From: Ileibacterium sp.
GTDB lineage: Bacteria; Bacillota_I; Bacilli_A; Erysipelotrichales; Erysipelotrichaceae
Direction of reading: 5' to 3'
Length of the DNA stretch: 7,599 nucleotides
Assembly (NCBI GenBank): GCA_021443945.1
Contig: JABUSF010000002.1
Coordinates: 139,109-146,707 of the forward strand
The translations under genes were made by a program, and so were the position numbers. Below the pieces are notes generated by a model, which worked only from the letters and a program-made list of their open reading frames with translations, was not told where the DNA came from and did not search any database. This document shows, piece after piece, positions 4,684-7,599 of this stretch (position 1 is the stretch's first letter; each line of letters begins with the position of its first letter).

Positions 4684-6471
4684 TTAAATAGCAGGGGAAG
4701 CTTCCACGGCGAAGGAGAAAGCTTCACCAGGCTGGTTTCTTTCTTCCTCTTCAATGTACTGGGCGATCAGTTCGGCATGATCGGCAATCCGCTCGTAGTT
4801 GGAAATGGCATCCAGAAACAGAAGGCCGGTCTGTACCTGACAGCTGCCTTCAGCCATTCTCTGAATACAGCTTTCCCGCATGGAATGTTCCATAGCATCC
4901 ACTTTGGTTTCATGCTTCAGGACCTTGTCCATGATGTTGAGGTCTTTTGTATCTCTTAAACGCAGGGTGTATTTCAATGTCTTGTAGCACTGGGAAGAAA
5001 TGGTTTCCAGATCTACGACGGCCAAATGGGACAATTCCGTTCCGTGCTGCACATTCTGGGCTTCCCAGGCGATGCTGAAGCAGTGATCGGAGATCCGCTC
5101 CAGATCGGAGATAATCATTAAAGCATGCTTCAGCTGCATTTGTTCTCTTTCTGTCAGTGCAGAGGCATCCAGTTCGGTTAAGAAGTCGGTCAGTTCTTTC
5201 TGGTACGTGTTGATCATACGTTCGTTATCTTCCAGTTCCAGAATGTTTTCATGATTGACCAGGGCATCTCGGGAGTAGGCAATGTTGTCCAGGCAGAGTT
5301 CGCCCATTTTGGTGACTTCCTGTTTTACAGCAGCCAGGGCAAAGCCGGGGGACTGCAGCAGCCGGTCATCCAGCTTAACGAGGCGGGTATCTTCTTCGTC
5401 GTCTTCTGGAATGATTTGTTCAGACAGCTTCACCATCCAGTTGGCAAATGGGAACAGCAGAATGGTGGTAATGACGTTGAAGGATGTATGGAAAATGGCC
5501 AGCTGTGTTCCGGTCACCTGAGAAGAAGCCACAGCAGGATTCATCATGAAATAAATATAAACAACCGTTCCAACGATCACAGAGCCCAGGATGTTGAACA
5601 TCAAGTGGAGCACCGCCGCCCGCTTAGCATTTTTGGATGCTCCAATGCAGGAAAGAAGAGCTGTAGCGCAGGTTCCGATGTTCTGCCCAAGAGCGATAAA
5701 GGCAGCGGCGCCCCAGTTGACAACCCCTGCAAAAGCCAGAGTCTGCAAAATACCCATGGAAGCAGAAGAGGACTGAATGACCGCAGTCACCACTGTACCG
5801 ACCAGAAGGCCGTACAGAGGATTGGATCCGATGATTGTAAATGCATCATAGAAAATTGGTTCCTCAGAGTAAGGTTCAATGGCTCCGGACATAATGCTCA
5901 GACCGACAAAGAGAATTCCAAATCCAACCAGTACGGTACTGATCTGTTTTACTCTTTCTTTTTTGGTAAAAAGCATGATGGCTGTTCCGGTGAAAATGAG
6001 AACAGGTGCGATCATTTCAGGTTTGAAAAGTTTCCCCCATTCGGACATGGAAACAATCCACCCAGTCATGGTGGTTCCGATGTTGGCTCCCATAATGACG
6101 CCAATAGCCTGGCCGAGGTTCATGATCTGAGCATTTACAAAACCCACGACCATGACGGTGGTGGCAGAGGAGGACTGAATGATTGCGGTAATCAGTGCGC
6201 CGATTAAAACACCTACAAGCCGGTTGTTGGTGAGCATGGCGAGCAGCTTTCGGGTTTTGGATCCAGCGGACTGCTGAAGACCGTCAGCCATCAGGTTCAT
6301 GCCGTAAATAAACATGCCCAGACCGCCTAAGAAGCTGAGGATGCTTGTTAAGATCTCGAAACTCATAATGATGAACTTACAGGCAGGGAAACAGCAGCCA
6401 ATCTGCTGCAGGAACTGCCTTTCTCCTTTCGTGCCTTTATGCCAAATGGCTTCCCAGTGCTGTTGGGGCAT
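4684..6471 (-). CDS. Na/Pi cotransporter family protein with C-terminal PhoU-like domain
   Basis: This 595-residue membrane protein probably imports (or exports) phosphate with sodium. Numbered from the ATG at 6471, it has the two inverted repeats of the Na/Pi-cotransporter family, each with its QSSSA motif (99-103 and 233-237) followed by GANIGTT (128-134) and GQNIGTC (262-268), and hydrophobic segments from about 38 to 345. After an acidic linker (355-363) comes a PhoU-like helical domain (about 375-575) with the two metal-type signatures DLERISDH (456-463) and NYERIADH (558-565). This two-part layout is like that of E. coli YjbB. The start is uncertain: ATG 6471 has AGGAA just upstream and fits the predicted promoter, but it adds 35 hydrophilic residues that family members usually lack; ATG 6366 (MSFEILTSI) matches the usual start but has no ribosome binding site. 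A PhoP-like box upstream suggests phosphate-starvation control. Confidence 0.93.
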   Translation of the reverse strand: MPQQHWEAIWHKGTKGERQFLQQIGCCFPACKFIIMSFEILTSILSFLGGLGMFIYGMNLMADGLQQSAGSKTRKLLAMLTNNRLVGVLIGALITAIIQSSSATTVMVVGFVNAQIMNLGQAIGVIMGANIGTTMTGWIVSMSEWGKLFKPEMIAPVLIFTGTAIMLFTKKERVKQISTVLVGFGILFVGLSIMSGAIEPYSEEPIFYDAFTIIGSNPLYGLLVGTVVTAVIQSSSASMGILQTLAFAGVVNWGAAAFIALGQNIGTCATALLSCIGASKNAKRAAVLHLMFNILGSVIVGTVVYIYFMMNPAVASSQVTGTQLAIFHTSFNVITTILLFPFANWMVKLSEQIIPEDDEEDTRLVKLDDRLLQSPGFALAAVKQEVTKMGELCLDNIAYSRDALVNHENILELEDNERMINTYQKELTDFLTELDASALTEREQMQLKHALMIISDLERISDHCFSIAWEAQNVQHGTELSHLAVVDLETISSQCYKTLKYTLRLRDTKDLNIMDKVLKHETKVDAMEHSMRESCIQRMAEGSCQVQTGLLFLDAISNYERIADHAELIAQYIEEEERNQPGEAFSFAVEASPAI

Positions 6472-6492
6472 CTGTTCCTGATTATGAATTTC

Positions 6493-6498
6493 ATTCTA
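6493..6498 (-). promoter_or_regulatory. -10 element of the Na/Pi cotransporter promoter
   Basis: Read on the minus strand, TAGAAT occupies 6498-6493 without the TG extension seen at the other promoters of this window, and no TTGACA-like hexamer lies 17 nt upstream. That is typical of a promoter needing an activator. The predicted start near 6486 leaves a leader of about 15 nt to the ATG at 6471, holding AGGAA (6479-6475). Confidence 0.5.
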
Positions 6499-6518
6499 AA
6501 GACGCAGTTTTTGAGTTT

Positions 6519-6546
6519 TGTAAGGGGATTGTAAAGTCTATGTAAA
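6519..6546 (-). promoter_or_regulatory. PhoP-box-like direct repeats upstream of the Na/Pi cotransporter
   Basis: On the minus strand, TTTACA (6546-6541), TTTACA (6535-6530) and CTTACA (6524-6519) are spaced exactly 11 bp apart with 5-nt gaps; a weaker TTCTTC at 6557-6552 could be a fourth unit. This matches the known Firmicutes PhoP box (TT[ACT]ACA-like repeats, 5-nt spacing). The last unit ends 20 nt before the -10, over the region where a -35 would be. Box geometry and a phosphate transporter downstream support each other. WalR recognises similar half-sites and cannot be excluded from sequence alone. Confidence 0.68.
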
Positions 6547-6704
6547 ATGGAGAAGAAGGACAGACGAAAAATTAGGAGTGGAAGAAAATGGTCAAAAGCC
6601 AATCTTTTTTCATGATGAAGATAAAAATCTTCCTGCTTTGACGTGATTTACCAAAAATGATTCAACAATGGTACCATGATAGTGCGAAAAGGAGGAATGA
6701 GAAG

Positions 6705-7358
6705 ATGCTTGAAGAAGACAAACAGATCATCATTTCCATTTCCAGAGAATTTGGAAGCGGGGGAAAGGAAATCGCCGAACTGCTGGCAGATCATTACCAG
6801 ATCCCTGTTTATGAAAAAAATATACTAGAGGAAACAGATGCTGCCAGAGCCAACTTGGATGGTGAGGATCTGTATGTAACCCGCAGTGAGCCCAGGATTC
6901 TTTCCAAATCCAGAATGGTCAGAGGACTCACCAATAAAAACGAAGAAGTTCTTGCTTTGATGGAGTTCGACTTTTTGAAGGAACAGGCGGATCAGGGGAA
7001 ATCCTTCGTCGTTCTTGGCCATTGTGCTGAAGAAGTATTAAAAGGAAACCCCAACTTAACGACTTTCTTTATTTCAGCCGATCCGAGATTTAAAATTCCG
7101 AGGATTATGAAAGAGCATGGGCTGAATGAAGTGGAAGCTGCGAAGATGATGAAAAAACATAATAAGAAGCGCAAATCCTATCACAACTATTACTGCAGCC
7201 ACAGCTGGGGAGATTCCCGCTATTATGAAATGTGTCTGCGCTCTGATAAGCTTGGCACCGTACGGACGGCCGCTCTGATGTCTTCTTACCTGGATGCGAA
7301 ACTGGAGGGACCTGAACTTCCCCTTCTTGCAGAGGGCGCCCTTTTCGAGGAGGAGTAA
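6705..7358 (+). CDS. Cytidylate kinase-like family protein (P-loop)
   Basis: A 217-residue cytosolic protein of the cytidylate-kinase-like family, a P-loop group widespread in Firmicutes and distinct from the housekeeping Cmk. Seen: IIISISREFGSGGKEIAELLA at the N-terminus with the phosphate-binding GSGGK at 17-21, VVLGHCAEEVL (102-112) corresponding to the usual V.GRCA segment with His in place of Arg, FISADPRFKIPRIMKEHGL (122-140), and KKRKSYHNYYCSHSWGD (154-170), matching the R..YYNYYT...WGD pattern, then the C-terminal SDKLG (180-184). These point to nucleotide binding and a likely NMP kinase-type fold; the true substrate is unknown. The start at 6705 was chosen over an in-frame ATG at 6657 because AGGAGG (6690-6695) lies nine bases before it and homology starts here. 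It is divergent from the transporter. TTGACG at 6638-6643 is a possible -35, but no good -10 follows. No terminator separates it from the next gene. Confidence 0.87.
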   Translation: MLEEDKQIIISISREFGSGGKEIAELLADHYQIPVYEKNILEETDAARANLDGEDLYVTRSEPRILSKSRMVRGLTNKNEEVLALMEFDFLKEQADQGKSFVVLGHCAEEVLKGNPNLTTFFISADPRFKIPRIMKEHGLNEVEAAKMMKKHNKKRKSYHNYYCSHSWGDSRYYEMCLRSDKLGTVRTAALMSSYLDAKLEGPELPLLAEGALFEEE

Positions 7359-7364
7359 GAGGCC

Positions 7365-7373
7365 TGTTACAAT
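7365..7373 (+). promoter_or_regulatory. Possible promoter of the phosphatase-like gene
   Basis: TGTTACAAT places TACAAT (7368-7373) after a TG, an extended -10 element just past the kinase stop codon; only a weak -35 (TTCGAG, 7344-7349, 18-nt spacer) is present. The predicted start near 7380 would leave a leader of about 23 nt. The gene may also be read through from the kinase gene. Confidence 0.5.
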
Positions 7374-7402
7374 TGAGACAGTTCTGAAAGGAGCTGATCG
7401 CA

Positions 7403-7599
7403 TTGTACAAAGAAATCTCTGTTCACCTTCCTTTTTTGTCGATTGACAACTGCCGTGATTTAGGCGGTATTGAAACGATGGATGGAAAAGTCATTAAACC
7501 CGGTCTGCTGCTCCGTTCCGCCAGTCTTCATCAAGCCAGCGAAAAGGATTTGCTGACGCTGCAGAATATGGGGTTAAAGCATGTAATTGATCTGCGGAC
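7403..7599 (+). CDS. Tyrosine-protein phosphatase-like protein, N-terminal part (3' truncated by window)
   Basis: Sixty-five codons are visible before the window ends. They read YKEISVHLPFLSIDNCRDLGG, then IKPGLLLRSASLHQAS, then LQNMGLKHVIDLR, which is the N-terminal pattern (N.RDLGG, G.L.RS..L, G...VIDLR) of the bacterial tyrosine/serine phosphatase family known as Y_phosphatase3. Such enzymes remove phosphate from phosphotyrosine or phosphoinositide-type substrates through a HC..G..R loop, which lies beyond the window. The start is TTG at 7403: AAAGGAG (7387-7393) lies nine bases upstream, and an in-frame TGA at 7385 rules out a longer protein. The gap to the kinase stop is 44 nt. Confidence 0.83.
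   Translation, partial: MYKEISVHLPFLSIDNCRDLGGIETMDGKVIKPGLLLRSASLHQASEKDLLTLQNMGLKHVIDLR

Noticed and set aside
4675..4959. 94-codon plus-strand frame starting at the bidirectional terminator
   Set aside because: It lies antisense to the PhoU-like domain and begins in the terminator T-run; no independent support.
5251..6207. 318-codon open frame on the plus strand antisense to the Na/Pi cotransporter
   Set aside because: The minus-strand protein has clear family motifs throughout; the antisense product is low-complexity, rich in His, Asn and Gly, and matches nothing.
6657..6704. Longer N-terminus of the kinase-like protein from ATG 6657
   Set aside because: AGGAGG at 6690-6695 serves ATG 6705, and family similarity begins there; the upstream 16 codons would cover the ribosome binding site.

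Overview
The window reads as a chromosomal segment of a low-to-moderate GC Gram-positive bacterium (Firmicutes/Bacillota). Grounds: AGGAGG-type ribosome binding sites, U-tract hairpin terminators, sigma-A-like promoters with extended -10 elements, a VanZ-family protein, a cytidylate-kinase-like protein and a Na/Pi cotransporter fused to a PhoU-like domain. Protein wording is reminiscent of Erysipelotrichia-type gut Firmicutes; that is an impression, not something shown by the sequence. No rRNA, tRNA, CRISPR array, insertion sequence or phage gene is visible.

Layout. 1-429: 3' end of a peptidase-U32 family gene with its terminator. 634-1977: complete enolase (eno), transcribed alone, with its own promoter and terminator and a strongly biased codon set typical of very highly expressed genes. 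2080-2610: VanZ-family membrane protein whose promoter lies so close to the ATG that the mRNA is probably leaderless; its terminator overlaps the stop codon. 2792-3622 and 3889-4617: tandem pair of secreted paralogs, each with a signal peptide, a conserved N-terminal (possibly SH3-like) domain, a charged linker and a C-terminal domain resembling the 3D/double-psi beta-barrel fold of cell-wall-acting proteins. Each has its own promoter with the same internal spacing, followed 18 nt later by the same inverted repeat CTTTAC-N4-GTAAAG. 4684-6471 (minus strand): Na/Pi cotransporter with PhoU-like tail, convergent with the paralogs and separated from them by a probable bidirectional terminator. 6705-7358: cytidylate-kinase-like P-loop protein, divergent from the transporter. 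7403-window end: start of a tyrosine-phosphatase-like gene, cut by the window edge.

How the parts relate. Most genes look like independent transcription units. The clearest regulatory logic is at the phosphate transporter: three 11-bp-spaced TTTACA-like repeats sit just upstream of a -10 lacking the TG extension, as expected of a PhoP-type (phosphate starvation) activated promoter. The tandem paralogs carry related GTAAA half-sites, but downstream of the predicted transcription start, which suits repression or an mRNA element better than activation. PhoP and the cell-wall regulator WalR recognise similar half-sites, so either could be involved. The paralog pair with its duplicated regulatory leader is the least explained and most interesting part of the window.
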